A model generated the notes under the pieces. The model saw only the letters and a list, made by a program, of their open reading frames with translations, ran no database searches and was not told the DNA's origin. From the NCBI RefSeq assembly GCF_002575655.3, contig NC_053039.3, positions 224,025,622-224,089,621 of the forward strand: a DNA stretch of 64,000 nucleotides, given 5' to 3'. Each line of letters opens with the position of its first letter. Position 1 is the stretch's first letter. Source of the stretch: Aegilops tauschii subsp. strangulata (Eukaryota > Streptophyta > Magnoliopsida > Poales > Poaceae). Positions 22,346 through 32,330 of the stretch are shown here, piece by piece. Made by a program: the position numbers and the translations under genes.

Positions 22346-22499
22346 AGAGTAAATATTACCGAGCGCTCCTATTTGTAAAAGGATCTGAGCCAGAATTAAG
22401 CAAGAATTGTGGCGAGTGTTCCATGCAATCAACTACCATTATCACATGTGAGAACCCTCGAAGAGAACCAAATGTGTTGAAGATTGCTTTATCACATTT

Positions 22500-22865
22500 T
22501 TAAAATATAATAAGAGTGCAGACGCTCCTCCATCCGGTTCCTAGTATAGTATAGTACATACCTCTATAGTAGTAGTACTAGTACTAGTAAACTTTGCGCT
22601 TGGCTGTTCGCCTCTTCGAGAAGTCGAACAATAATACTAGTACTGCAAGGGAGAGTTGTTGCACGTCTGACACCGAATTAACTGTTGCACGTCCACCGCC
22701 TGAGCGAGGGAGAGCTTGCATTAGTCAAAAGTTTCTCCATGTCCTGCGAGCCACCACGCACAAGCTTCTACCGTCCTGCAAGCTTCTCCTCGTTCGGCAA
22801 GTTGACGGGACACAACAAAGTAATGCTAGTCCATACTGCCTCCTTTTCGGTTAATATGGCTTAAT
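22500..22865 (+). repeat. Local duplicated segment, copy 2
   Basis: Counterpart of 21781-22117, with an expanded CTAGTACTAGTA stretch near 22565-22590. Confidence 0.75.
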
Positions 22866-23570
22866 TTCAAACGAGATAAATATACTGTCTGTCACTGTAT
22901 ATTTGCAAAAATACGGTCAGTGGACTTCATAATATGCTCATTGCACTCAATATATACATTTTTTGGTGTTTATACGGTCACTAGCTCACCCTGGCTGAGT
23001 ATGTGTGTGCATGCACGTGTAGGTTGAGCACTTGAGCGTGACCGTGTGTTTTCCGTCATGTGCTCGGACATGCATGCATTAGGGCGTCGCGCGCGTTTTT
23101 GCGTCCATGTGTACGTGTGACTATTGCATGCATGCACGAGGTTGTAGTCCCTTACATTCACATGTTCATAAGTCAATGCTTTGTCAAAATGTTGCATGCA
23201 AGGTTTAATCATTCGTTGTTCACGCATGCATTCCCGATATTAATACGTTGGTAAAGACAATTTCTTGAGGAAAACAAGCCCATGAATTGAGTACAAAGGG
23301 GACCAATAAGCCAGGATGGAGGGAGTACCAGTAGTGAACCGGAAGGAGGGAGTAGGTACTAGTAGTACAGTATTATGTAACAACGTGCAGTAACAAAATT
23401 CCTCTATGCGCATCCTGTCTGCTCACGTATCATGCAAGAAAATAGAGATAAGTACAAGTGAGACTCAGGAACGGTCATACACGTAGGGGGAGTACGTGTA
23501 GGGGCCACTAAGGAGCAGTCAAATCACATAGTAAGTTAGTCGGAAGAAGCAACCATCATTTCACTCTTCA
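22866..23570. other. Non-coding spacer between units A and B
   Basis: No gene is visible. 23460-23570 resembles 20830-20960 (shared GGAAGAAGCAACCATCA), which supports duplication of the upstream region together with each unit. Confidence 0.55.
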
Positions 23571-24290
23571 ATGTCACGTACACAATATAAAATGGTTGAT
23601 ATGGAGAGAAAAAGAAAACCACTATATATACACTAGCAGGAGCCTAAGCTACAAGCCTGCTTGCTTGGGTTACTCTCTTCACAAGCATAGAACGACGGTG
23701 GCCACACCGCTGGTCACATATCCGGCCTGATCCTGCCGCTGGGGGAAGGGAACAATGTTCTGCGTAGACACGGTCGACATCGGCGAGGGAGAAAACCCAC
23801 AGTCGGTGCGTCCCAACCGCCCTTCTAGCTACAACCCGACGTCCCAGGTAGTAGTACATCTTCCTTTTGGAGCCGGCTTGCTCCACTGCCGCAGCTCCCC
23901 AGGTAGCTCCATCTCCATGTCGATCTTTCTCTACTTCTACCAGCTTCTATTTGTGATGAGTTTATGTCTCATGAACTAGTGCCAGTACTATTATTCTAAT
24001 CACACTTGTTCAATATCTTTGCCATCAGGGATGCTCAGCTCAATTTTAGTGGAACTGCACAAAAGCATCGTATGACCCGAGGGTGCCAGCCGTCTTTCCT
24101 TCGACAGGTTCTACCTAGCCAGGAAATTAAATCCTGTTTAGGGTTTAGGGTTTAAGTCGTAGTGACCCCATCAGTAGTTTTTCTTTTGTACGCACTCTCA
24201 CAACTTCTGTCTTTAGTTGTGAAGTAAAAATTGGTTATGATCTGTGAATCATTGAGATGCATCAGCATGCGTGTTAGTTTTCCTTTGTAT
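23571..24290 (+). other. Gene-like unit B
   Basis: The copy has the ATATGGAGAGAA box at 23599-23610, TATATATA at 23623-23630 and the leader CCTGCTTGCTTGGGTT, like unit A. It has a first exon candidate ending CCCAG|GTAGTA (donor GT at 23848-23849). The frame starting ATG at 23755 (MFCVDTVDIGEGENPQS) resembles the Cys-Val-Asp...Gly-Glu-Gly pattern in units C and D. An acceptor at 24027-24028 precedes GGATGCTCAGCTCAATTTTA and the GAACTGCACAAAA motif (24044-24066). The tail has GAGATGCATCAGCATG near 24254. Two TTTAGGG repeats at 24138-24153 look like a telobox and not a telomere. Unit B is the shortest copy. Coding status is unproved. Confidence 0.5.
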
Positions 24291-25007
24291 TTGATGGAAT
24301 GTTGTAACGGGGCAACCTTGGAGTAGGAATGAAAATGGAGTGGAAAGTTTCCATTTTTCCGAAGAAAAATGGAAACGGAGAGAAACCAACGTTTCGTTTC
24401 GTTGGATCGCGCCATCGAGCAAAACCCACGTTTAAATCACGTCTGTCGCATTCGTGTCTCACCCTCCTCCACGGCTCCACCCCACACGGTCGCTCGGCAT
24501 GCCACTCACCACAAACCGAGTATACGATAACTTTCCCGCCTGCTTGTCGATGGATTGCGCCATGGAGTACTAGCACTACTAGATTAGATTGACGAGTTGG
24601 GGGAGGGCAGCTAGCTGTAGCATGGACTCCCAAGAACTTTTTACATGCATGTTGTGGCCGGCTATTGCGACCTTTGAACGCGGAGCAGTCGCGTGCACTG
24701 GGAAGTGGCACGGGCGACGCTCTCTCGGCTGGCGCGCCGCTTCAATGCCGGCGCCAGTGAGAGGCCGCGTCCGCTCTGGCCAGGCATGAATGCGGCACTA
24801 ACCGTTTCGGGCGGGAAGCGCGCGCGGGTGATAAAGAGGGTTCGGGTTGGTCAGGAGCAGGCGTGCAGCGGTCTGGACGCCCGCAAACAAGAGATGTTGT
24901 ATGTTAATATTGCTGCGTATATAATTAACAACGTAAATAATGTGCCAGTTGGACAAAGATGATTGGAGATGGAATTTTACGTAAACATGGATATGCATGT
25001 CTATGTC
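24291..25007. other. Spacer between units B and C
   Basis: Short overlapping ORFs exist on both strands (for example 24274-24711 on the minus strand), but no domain or frame conservation is recognised. I see no supported gene. Confidence 0.5.
24993..25007. repeat. 15-bp target-site duplication of LINE, left
   Basis: ATGCATGTCTATGTC here recurs at 25598-25612. Confidence 0.88.
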
Positions 25008-25597
25008 TTTTTTTTGCGGGAACAAACTTGTATTACTCACGTAGCCAGGCTACACTCGGAGTTACAAAGTTCGACAATGCCATCAGGGCCTGAACCTAGC
25101 CAAGAGCGATACGGCCACTAGTCCTACCATAATGAGCTAAAGTATGACTGACAATGTTGTTGTTTCGTCGAACATGAGCAATACAAGTATTTCGGAGTGC
25201 CATGAGGGATCTAATCTCACGCATCAAAAAACCAAACCGAGATCTATCAAGATCTTCATTCCTAATCCTCACCATATTTGTTGCTTCAAGGCAGTCGGTC
25301 TCGATATTGATATTTGGAGCTTAGACTCCCCATGTACTTTATTATATTAATATAATTTACCATAGAAATACGGTGTGTGGGTCAAAAAAAAAAGATTACT
25401 CCACTGCAATGCGAGCGATAAACCCTCTTTGATGGCCAACAATTCTGCTTCCAGTGCGTTCGCGCAATAACACAAGCTTCTACATGAAGAGAAAATTATA
25501 GCACCCCCATGATCCCTTAGTATCATGCCTGTACCAGCAGTTCCATTCTCTGGCAAGAAGGAACCATCCGTATTCAGTTTTACCCAGCCATCCTCAG
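25008..25597 (-). mobile_element. 5'-truncated L1-like LINE insertion
   Basis: A T-run at 25008-25015 (the poly-A tail on the minus strand) and a 15-bp target-site duplication define a LINE insertion of about 590 bp. The minus-strand ORF at 25398-25556 reads GTGMILRDHGGAIIFSSC and ALEAELLAIKEGLSLALQW, the RVT_3 RNase H domain at the C-terminus of plant L1 proteins. Everything upstream is missing, as is common for 5'-truncated copies. A run of A at 25385-25394 (minus-strand T) interrupts the end of the ORF. Confidence 0.85.
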
Positions 25598-25612
25598 ATG
25601 CATGTCTATGTC
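25598..25612. repeat. 15-bp target-site duplication of LINE, right
   Basis: Identical to 24993-25007. Confidence 0.88.
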
Positions 25613-25739
25613 TATGTGTGTGTGCGCGACGACTCTCGCGACCTAGAAGCGGGGGCGTGTTTTTGATCGAGTTTTCTTTCTTGGTACGTTAAAAAAAATT
25701 GTCCGCCAGTTTTCGTTTCTTTTTCCAGGAACGCGCGTA

Positions 25740-27080
25740 TTCTATTTAAAAGCACTGCTATGGAGAGATTTTTTTACTCCATTGTATATATAGCCTCTTG
25801 TTTGATAGGGTTTCTCGCGTCTTGCCCTCTCACCCTCTCCATATCAAAACAAGATGACAATGTCCACTCTATCTCTCCTCACCGGTGGTCATAGATCCGG
25901 CCGAATCCCGTCCGCTGCGGGAGGTGAGGAGGTGCAACGTTGACGTTGTCGCCGTCGGCGATGGAGGAAGCCGATGCGCACCGTCCTCTCGGAGCCGACG
26001 CTGGCACGGACGAAGGTCCTCCGCGCCCTTGTTCGCTACCGTCGTGTGGGCAGATCCCGCCCGCCCACCTAAGCGACATCTCGCCCACCTGAGGTATAAC
26101 TTCTTGTATTGGTCCAGCTCCCCAGGTTGCTGTATGCGGGTTTTCTTCTATGCGACTACTCCCCAGCTCCCCATGTATAGTAGCTAGGGTTTGTCGGCTG
26201 GTCCAACATCACCTACTACTATAGAGGAAATGCCACTCAAAAAGTTGTCCTAATTTATGCCTCGGCGGAGGTATACATGTTGTTTCGACAAAAACTACAT
26301 GGTGGTTGTGCGGTCATTGTCCATATGCTCCTATTGCTGCTGCTAATCTAATACTATCACTGGTTAAATGAAGAAATGCTTTTTTTCTCGGGTATCCTGG
26401 TTTAGTTCCCATCAAGATAATCATGATGCTTCTGTTTGTTGGTGTACTTTTGATTAATTCTTATTGACAATTGAGATGTCGTTGTTAATTTTGTACCACT
26501 GCCAAAACAAAGTAACAACACTATATCCCTTTTTTATATTTTTGCAAACAGCGATGCGTATCTCCATACCCGGGCATGTGTTCCTCAATTTTAGTGGAAC
26601 TGCACAAAATTGGATGGCCATTGTTGTTCCGCCTCACTGTCCTCTGTCACGTGGTTCTTCCTTCCTCGAGCTTGATTAATGAGAAGAAACAGACCACAGT
26701 GAGGATTTTTCGAACTTCATAGGTTCCTCACCCAAACTTGATGCCAAATGGATGATGCATCACCATGATGACCTATCGATGCTCATGGTTGCGCCTCATG
26801 GTTGCGTTGGCTGGTGAAGCTGATCAATTTTCCACGAAAAACAAGCTATCTTCCATCAGTGCTCTTTGCTTGTTACCCACAAAGATGATATCTGTCATCA
26901 GTTCACCTTGGCTGCGTTGGAGACGCAGTCGTCTTTCACGTTGGTGCAATTTTATCACACAATTGGCTATGAACCAAATGTTTCCTCGAAGAAGGATCGA
27001 TGTTGGTACTACGAGCATAAGTTTTGTATTGATTTCTAAGCCTTCTCACAACTTTGTCTTCAGCTCCCCTGTAATTTTAT
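25740..27080 (+). other. Gene-like unit C
   Basis: CTATGGAGAGA (25758-25768) precedes TATATATAG (25785-25793). A GC-rich first exon runs from about 25800 to 26093 and ends CTGAG|GTATAAC. Its frame contains RRCNVDVVAVGDGG and VVWADPARPP, comparable to unit D (RRCSIDSIAFGEGG). GTGGGCAGATCCCGCCCGCC is shared with unit A. The acceptor AG at 26550-26551 leads to an exon with the motif at 26588-26610. In one frame this reads HVFLNFSGTAQNWM. A later piece near 27040-27075 (CTTCTCACAACTTTGTCTTC) matches the tail of unit A. The exon 1 and exon 2 phases do not join cleanly, so this copy may be a pseudogene or non-coding. Confidence 0.5.
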
Positions 27081-27459
27081 TTTTCCAGTTATTAACTTTG
27101 ATTAAAAAAATGGTGTGGAGTAAAAATCCGGATGGACGTAGTAGCCCTCCATTTTTATTTACTCTGCATATTAGATTTGACTGAAGTCAAACTTTGTAAA
27201 GTTTGACCAAGTTTAGGCCGAACACAACAAACCATAATTATTGAGAGAGGGCAAACTATACGTACTCTCAAACCTTTCCGATAATTGAAATTAAATTTCT
27301 TTATTTGTACACACTCTGACACGTTTCCGATAATTTGGTGCATGTGTGGTTGTTCACTTAAGGGAGGGTAGTGTACCGCACGTGAAGGACAGGAAGTGCG
27401 ACCAGGACGCGTGGATCATTAGTTCATCGGAAGTAGTAGTTTTCTTCACTGGTACGTTA

Positions 27460-27724
27460 AGGGACTGTTTGATTTTTGACTATGGTTGCCACATGTTGCC
27501 ACACCTAAGGTTAGGCAACTTTGACCAACTTAGGAGGGTGTTTGGTTCAAGCCTTACCTTAGGAAATATAATTTTTGCCACACTAGGGCCCCACATGACA
27601 TACACTCAAAAAGTGTGGCAAGATTCCCTCAGGCTTGCCAACTTGTGGCTCTCATTTTGAAGAACTAACCTTAGGCAAGTGTGGCAGAATGTGGCATTCC
27701 TAGGCCTAGAACCAAACAGCCCCT
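27460..27724. mobile_element. Possible Tourist/Harbinger-type MITE in the unit D promoter
   Basis: The ends read AGGGACTGTTTG and, inverted, AGGGGCTGTTTGG. Such GGGnCTGTTTGG termini are common in grass Harbinger MITEs. The flanking triplets TTA and AAA do not match, so the duplication is unproved. It splits sequence about 50 bases upstream of the unit D box. Confidence 0.55.
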
Positions 27725-27729
27725 AAATA

Positions 27730-28395
27730 AAGAGTTTTGTTTCGTACTTACACAATTTAAGACGATTGTTATGGAGAGAATAAGAAAACCACTCCGCTAT
27801 ATATTAGTATACACGAGTACTATATGGACGCAACTTCATTGACTTAGTGCACCTGCCTTTGGGTGTATGATAGGTGGGCCCAAAATGTGGCTGGCCCACC
27901 TGTCATACAGCCAAAGGCAGGTGCAGTTAAGGCACTGGAGCTCAGTCCGTAATACAGTATATATGTAGTACACTATATAAGTTGGAGCATCAGCGCTTGT
28001 TCGCTAGGGTTTGCACTCCCCACACTCTCGCTGCACTACATATATATAACACTGGAGGCTCAGCGTTCCTTTGCTATGGTTTGCTATATTCACAGTCTCT
28101 CACCCTCTTCACCAGATCTAAACAAGACTGCGTTGTGGCATCTGTCTCTCTCACCCCCCTCACAGCTGGCGAAGGAGGCGTCCGGATCCCGTCGCACCAG
28201 GAAGGGGAGGAGGTGTAGCATTGACTCTATCGCCTTCGGCGAGGGAGGCAATCCACTGCCGGCTGCGCTTTTATCTTTCACCCAGCGCCTGTGCGGGAGG
28301 GCCACCGACCCCTTCTTCCTCGCTGTCGTACATAGTGTGGGCAGATCCGGCCTCCCGCCGCACGCCTTGCCACATCCCGACGACCCTAAGGTATA
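27730..28395 (+). other. Gene-like unit D: promoter and first exon
   Basis: The TTATGGAGAGAA box (27769-27780) and CTATATATT (27797-27805) match the other units. A 78-base hairpin (27848-27925) and a leader duplication (27973-28035 and 28043-28105, each with TATATAA, a CAGCG block and GGTTTGC) follow. The GC-rich first exon ends CCTAAG|GTATAAG at 28390. Its frame reads RRCSIDSIAFGEGGNPLPAA, then LPHPDDPK at the donor. The leader GTGTGGGCAGATCC is shared with units A and C. It is the longest unit; its downstream exon array continues to about 32330. Confidence 0.5.
27848..27925. repeat. Long hairpin with 33-bp arms and 12-base loop
   Basis: Arms 27848-27880 (TGCACCTGCCTTTGG...) and 27893-27925 (...CCAAAGGCAGGTGCA) are complementary at 31 of 33 positions, plus one G:U pair if transcribed. 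It may be a tiny MITE or a small-RNA precursor. It lies downstream of the first TATA of unit D. Confidence 0.85.
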
Positions 28396-28860
28396 AGTTT
28401 CTTTGAAACCGTCATTGCTCTAGCTGCATGCAGATCTTTTTCGATTCTGTAGTCGAATCTAGGTCTTGGTTCAAAGAGGAAAGAAGGGTGCGGTGGGGTG
28501 GAGCATGAATCTAGGACATGGTTTAATGAGGAAAGGAGGGAGGTAAAGTAGTATAGACTAGCTATCCAGCCGCTTTGTTGGTCGAAAAGGGAAAAAGGGG
28601 GTAACCGAGTACACACATTTGTAAGGAACTGAACTCTTTGTTGAAAATGGAAAGAAATTGGGGGGTCGGGTAGTTTGTGCAGGACTAGATTTGCTGCCCT
28701 CACACAGGAAAAAGTTTCAAAGAGAACAAATATGGGACCAACGCAGATATGCTGCTTGGCTACATACTCTGCATCACCCATTTATACGTGTGGACGCACA
28801 TGGTGCTGGCATGTCCCATGTCCCATGTCATGTCCCATACAACTATTTTGCTGTTGTTAA
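28396..28860 (+). other. Presumed first intron of unit D
   Basis: No gene is visible. It begins with the GTATAAG donor and contains GA-rich sequence. GGGACCAACGCAGATATGCT near 28734 resembles GGGACCAACCCAGACATGAT near 30018, linking it to the repeat units downstream. Confidence 0.45.
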
Positions 28861-30470
28861 TATAAGAATGCTGCTGGAAAATTGAAGCAATGCCACTGTT
28901 AAAAGTAAATTACATTCTTAACGAATGTTGTTTTAAGAGAATGTCTCTGTTAATATGAATCAGTGCAACCGTTTTAGAAATGCTACTGTCCTACTTTGTT
29001 TTCCATCAAGATAAGTTAGATGCATCTTTTTGTCGCCGTTTGTTTCATCCTCCTTTATTGGCCAGTAATTTTTTCCTTTTTTGCCTCTGTTAAAACAGGG
29101 ATATCTATTCAACTTGTTGCCTAGCAAACTTAAACGCCACACCGGCGACTTTGCTTGATTTCAGTGCAACTGCACAAAACGAGATTGGATTTCCTATTCG
29201 TGTTGGCAGATTCGTAGGTGATCTTGTGTGCGTCATGATAGGTTGGTACTTGCCTTCATCCACATGATCGTGCAGTGTGTTTTGAGATGTTGTGCTACTT
29301 GTATTGGTACTGTTTTAAATAAATGTTGAATTGAAGCTCTTGTATTGCTCTCTTTTCCCATTAAGTAGTGAACAAAAATGGTACCAACCCAGACATGATG
29401 CTTGTTGCTTTGTTACAACAAACTCTGCATCACCCCCTTTATAAGTAGATGGAAGCACATGGTGTTGTTGCGCCCACTCTCCTCTGGAACTGTTTATGCT
29501 TTTTCTTAATCTAATGTTGATGGTAAAATTAAGCAATGCCACTCTCCGAATTAACTACTAAACTGTTTTAAGAGAATTTCTCTGTTAATATGAATCAATG
29601 CAACAGTTTTAGAAATGCTACTGTCCTATACTTTGTTTTCCATCAAGATAAGGTAGATGCTTCTTTTTGTGGCCGCATGTTTCATCCTCCTTTATTGGCA
29701 GTAATTGTTTCCTTTTTTGCCTCTATTAAATCAGGGATATCTATTCAACTTGTTGCTATAGCAAACTTAAATGTCACACCGGCGACTTTGCTTGATTTCA
29801 GTGCACCTGCACAAAACGACATTGGATTTCCTATTCGTGTTGGCAGATTCGTACATGATCTTGTGTGCGTCATGACATGTTTGTACTTGCCTTCATCCAC
29901 ATGATCGTGCAGTGTGTTTTGAGATGCTGTGCTACTTGTATTGGTACTGTTTTAAATAAATGTTGAATTGAAGCTGTTGTATTGCTGTCTTTTCCCATTA
30001 AGTAGTGAACAAAAATGGGACCAACCCAGACATGATGTGTGTTGCTTTGTTACAACAAACTCCGCATCACCCCCTTTATAAGTAGATGGAAGCACATGTT
30101 GTTGCGCCCACTCTCCCCTGGAACTGTTTATGCTTTTTGTTAATCTAATGCCGCTGGTAAAATTAAGCAATGCCACTCTCAGAATTAACTACTGAATCTT
30201 AGTTCAAATCTGCAACACTTGTTAGGGATTGGCGGGATTACCATTTTTGTGGCCGCATGTTTCATCCTCCTTTATTGGCCAGTAATTGATTCCTTTTTTG
30301 CCTCTGTTAAAACAGGGATATCTATTCAACTTGTTGTTATTGCGACATTTTGCTTCGCTTAATTTTGGTGGAACTGCACATAATGAGACCGGATTTCCAT
30401 ATATGTGTTGAGATCTCTTTGAGATCTTCCACACGAGTTGTTTCAAATCTTGGTCTTGAAAGGTCAGTAC
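28860..30470 (+). repeat. Three tandem 580-640 bp units carrying the exon motif
   Basis: Each unit has AGAGAATGTCTCTGTTAATA (or a close form), a pyrimidine-rich acceptor ending CAG|GGATATCTATTCAAC (29099, 29735, 30316) and the motif ending CTGCACA(A/T)AA (29158-29180, 29795-29817, 30361-30383). Spacing is 636 and 581 bases. In the second copy a frame reads LLDFSAPAQNDIGFPI. Post-motif sequence (GATTGGATTTCCTATTCGTG) is also shared. These look like tandemly amplified exon-intron modules. Confidence 0.75.
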
Positions 30471-31030
30471 CGACTTTCCTCAGAATTAACTACTGAATCT
30501 TAGTTCAAAACTGCAACACTTGTTAGGGATCGGCGGGAGTACCATTTCTGTTAGGGATCGGCCGGAGTACATGTTTAAGAAATGTATTGTTCAGATAATG
30601 TCTCTGTTATTATATATAAGTTACAGTGTTTTACAAATGGTACTATCCTGCTTTGTAGTTCTTTCTATATGTTTAACCAAGGTATTGTTAAGATAATGTC
30701 TCTGTTAAAATGAATCAGTCACATTGTTTTAGGAATGATACTTTTCTGCTTTGTCGTTCTTTATACATGTTGAAACAAGGCATTGTTAAGATAATGTCTC
30801 AGTTAATATGAATGAATCACACTGATTGAGAATTTGTACTCTCCTGCTTTGTTTCCCATTAAGATAAGGTAGATCAGTAGATGTTTTTCTTCTGGGAGTA
30901 CAAGTCATCAACCGTTATTTCTCAGTAATTGTTTCCCTTATACCTATTGTTGCTTACAGGGATACCAAAATTAAAGCTCGGTTTTATTCCGACTTTGATT
31001 TTAGTTGAACTTCACAAAAGGAGCCAATGT
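30470..31030 (+). repeat. Degenerate modules with ~115-bp sub-repeats and motif copy
   Basis: Three ~115-base repeats centred on GATAATGTCTCTGTT lie at about 30570-30830. CAGAATTAACTACTGAATCT at 30181 recurs at 30482. The final module ends with TTGCTTACAG|GGATACC and a motif copy at 30998-31020. There the motif frame contains a stop (GAT TTT AGT TGA). Confidence 0.65.
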
Positions 31031-31209
31031 GTCTAAGGCAAACTGCTGCATTAGTGGGTCCAGTTGGTTTTACCACTTTGCAGAAAGAAGCAGTCACTGT
31101 TTGCGCTACATTACACAAGGAATGATCGAGAAGCTTTACAGAGTATTAGTAGACGCTGGTGACATGACTAGTCTGCAGAGAGCATAGGAAACTCTACAAC
31201 ACGTGGAGT

Positions 31210-31564
31210 GCACTGGGCAAAAAGTGCCCAAACAAGTACAAGAAGTCAGGACAGGACTCCAAATCTGTCAATGTCATTCTAAGCAACAATAATGGGGCAT
31301 CTGGGTATGGTAATCTGTTTACCAGACTTTCAGTTTGTTAGTCCACCGATTGGTGGGTTGACACTGGGGCCAATATTCATGTGTGTGCTATTGTGTCTTT
31401 GTTTTCTTGCAACATATAAATACGATATCCACAGGGATGCTCAGCTTGATTTTAGTGGAACTGCACAAAATGTCCAGATGGTTTGTGTCCTCCATAATAC
31501 TTCATCATGCATAATACATCGAATGGTTCTCTAATCATTCGTCGTCACCTTGAGCCACCGGACT
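31210..31564 (+). repeat. ~450-bp tandem duplicate, copy 1, with exon motif
   Basis: Aligns with 31658-32014 at an offset of about 448-450 bases. It includes ACTGGGGCCAATATTCATG, CCACAGGGATGCTCAGCTTG and the motif (31449-31471). The frame reads RDAQLDFSGTAQNVQM. Confidence 0.85.
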
Positions 31565-31574
31565 ATATGTTTGA

Positions 31575-31860
31575 ATGGTGCTGCCAGCGTCGGCCATTAA
31601 GAAGGGTAAGAAGAAAGGCAAAAAGAGAGATGGCTGCTTTACTTGTGGTTCGGAGGAACACTGGGCAAACAAGTGCCCAAACAAGTACCAAGAAGCCAGG
31701 ACAGGACTCCAAGTCTGTCAATGTCACTCTAAGCAACAATGATGGGGCATCTGGGTATGGTAATCTGTCTACCGTACTTTCAGTTTGTTAGTCCACCGAT
31801 TGGTGGGTTGACACTGGGGCCAATATTCATGTGTGTGCTGATGTGTCTTTGTTTTTTGGC
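31575..31860 (+). pseudogene. Copia gag-protease fragment inside unit D
   Basis: One frame reads KKGKKRDGCFTCGSEEHW followed by ANKCPNK, a CCHC zinc knuckle (C-X2-C-X4-H-X4-C, about 31634-31675). Farther on, WWVDTGANIHVCADVSLF near 31803-31855 is the aspartic-protease start of a Tork-type Copia polyprotein. Stops lie between them. The duplicate at 31210-31400 keeps only the second half of the knuckle and the protease part. Fragments of a Copia coding region have become part of the duplicated module. Confidence 0.8.
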
Positions 31861-32014
31861 AGCATATATATACGAAATCCACAGGGATGCTCAGCTTGAT
31901 TTTAGTGGAACTGCACAAAATGTTCAGATGGTCCGTGTCCTCCATAATACTTCATCATGCACAATACATCGAATGGTTCTCTAATCATTCGTCGTCACCT
32001 TGAGCCACCGGACT
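31658..32014 (+). repeat. ~450-bp tandem duplicate, copy 2, with exon motif
   Basis: Near-identical to 31210-31564. The motif lies at 31899-31921. Both copies end at CCGGACTAT. Confidence 0.85.
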
Positions 32015-32330
32015 ATCAGATGACAAACTGATGACAAACCCTGCCCGTTCCACAATCATAGGCATTACATATTTTGAATGGGAAAAGCTTGTCAAAGTTT
32101 AATCATTGATGTTAGCAAGAAGACATTAGTTTAATATATTGGAATTGGAAAACCTTGTCAATTTTTGCTCATTGATGTTAGCCAGAAGACATGCATTTGA
32201 TATTTTTTAGTGGGACGCCCTTTGCTATGAGCAACGTCGATCGTGTTTTCCTATTCCTCTCTTCAGTTCAGAAGTAAATATTTACTCTGCTGAGATGCAT
32301 AGTCACATGAATGTTGACTTATGTAAGGTA
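32015..32330 (+). other. 3' tail of unit D
   Basis: No ORF of note. CTGAGATGCATAGTCACATG near 32295 resembles the tails of units A and B. A 40-base stretch is repeated (TTGTCAAAGTTTAATCATTG versus TTGTCAATTTTTGCTCATTG). Confidence 0.45.

Noticed and set aside
24138..24153. TTTAGGG repeats as an interstitial telomere
   Set aside because: Only about two units are present. This is a short telobox-like match and not a telomere remnant.
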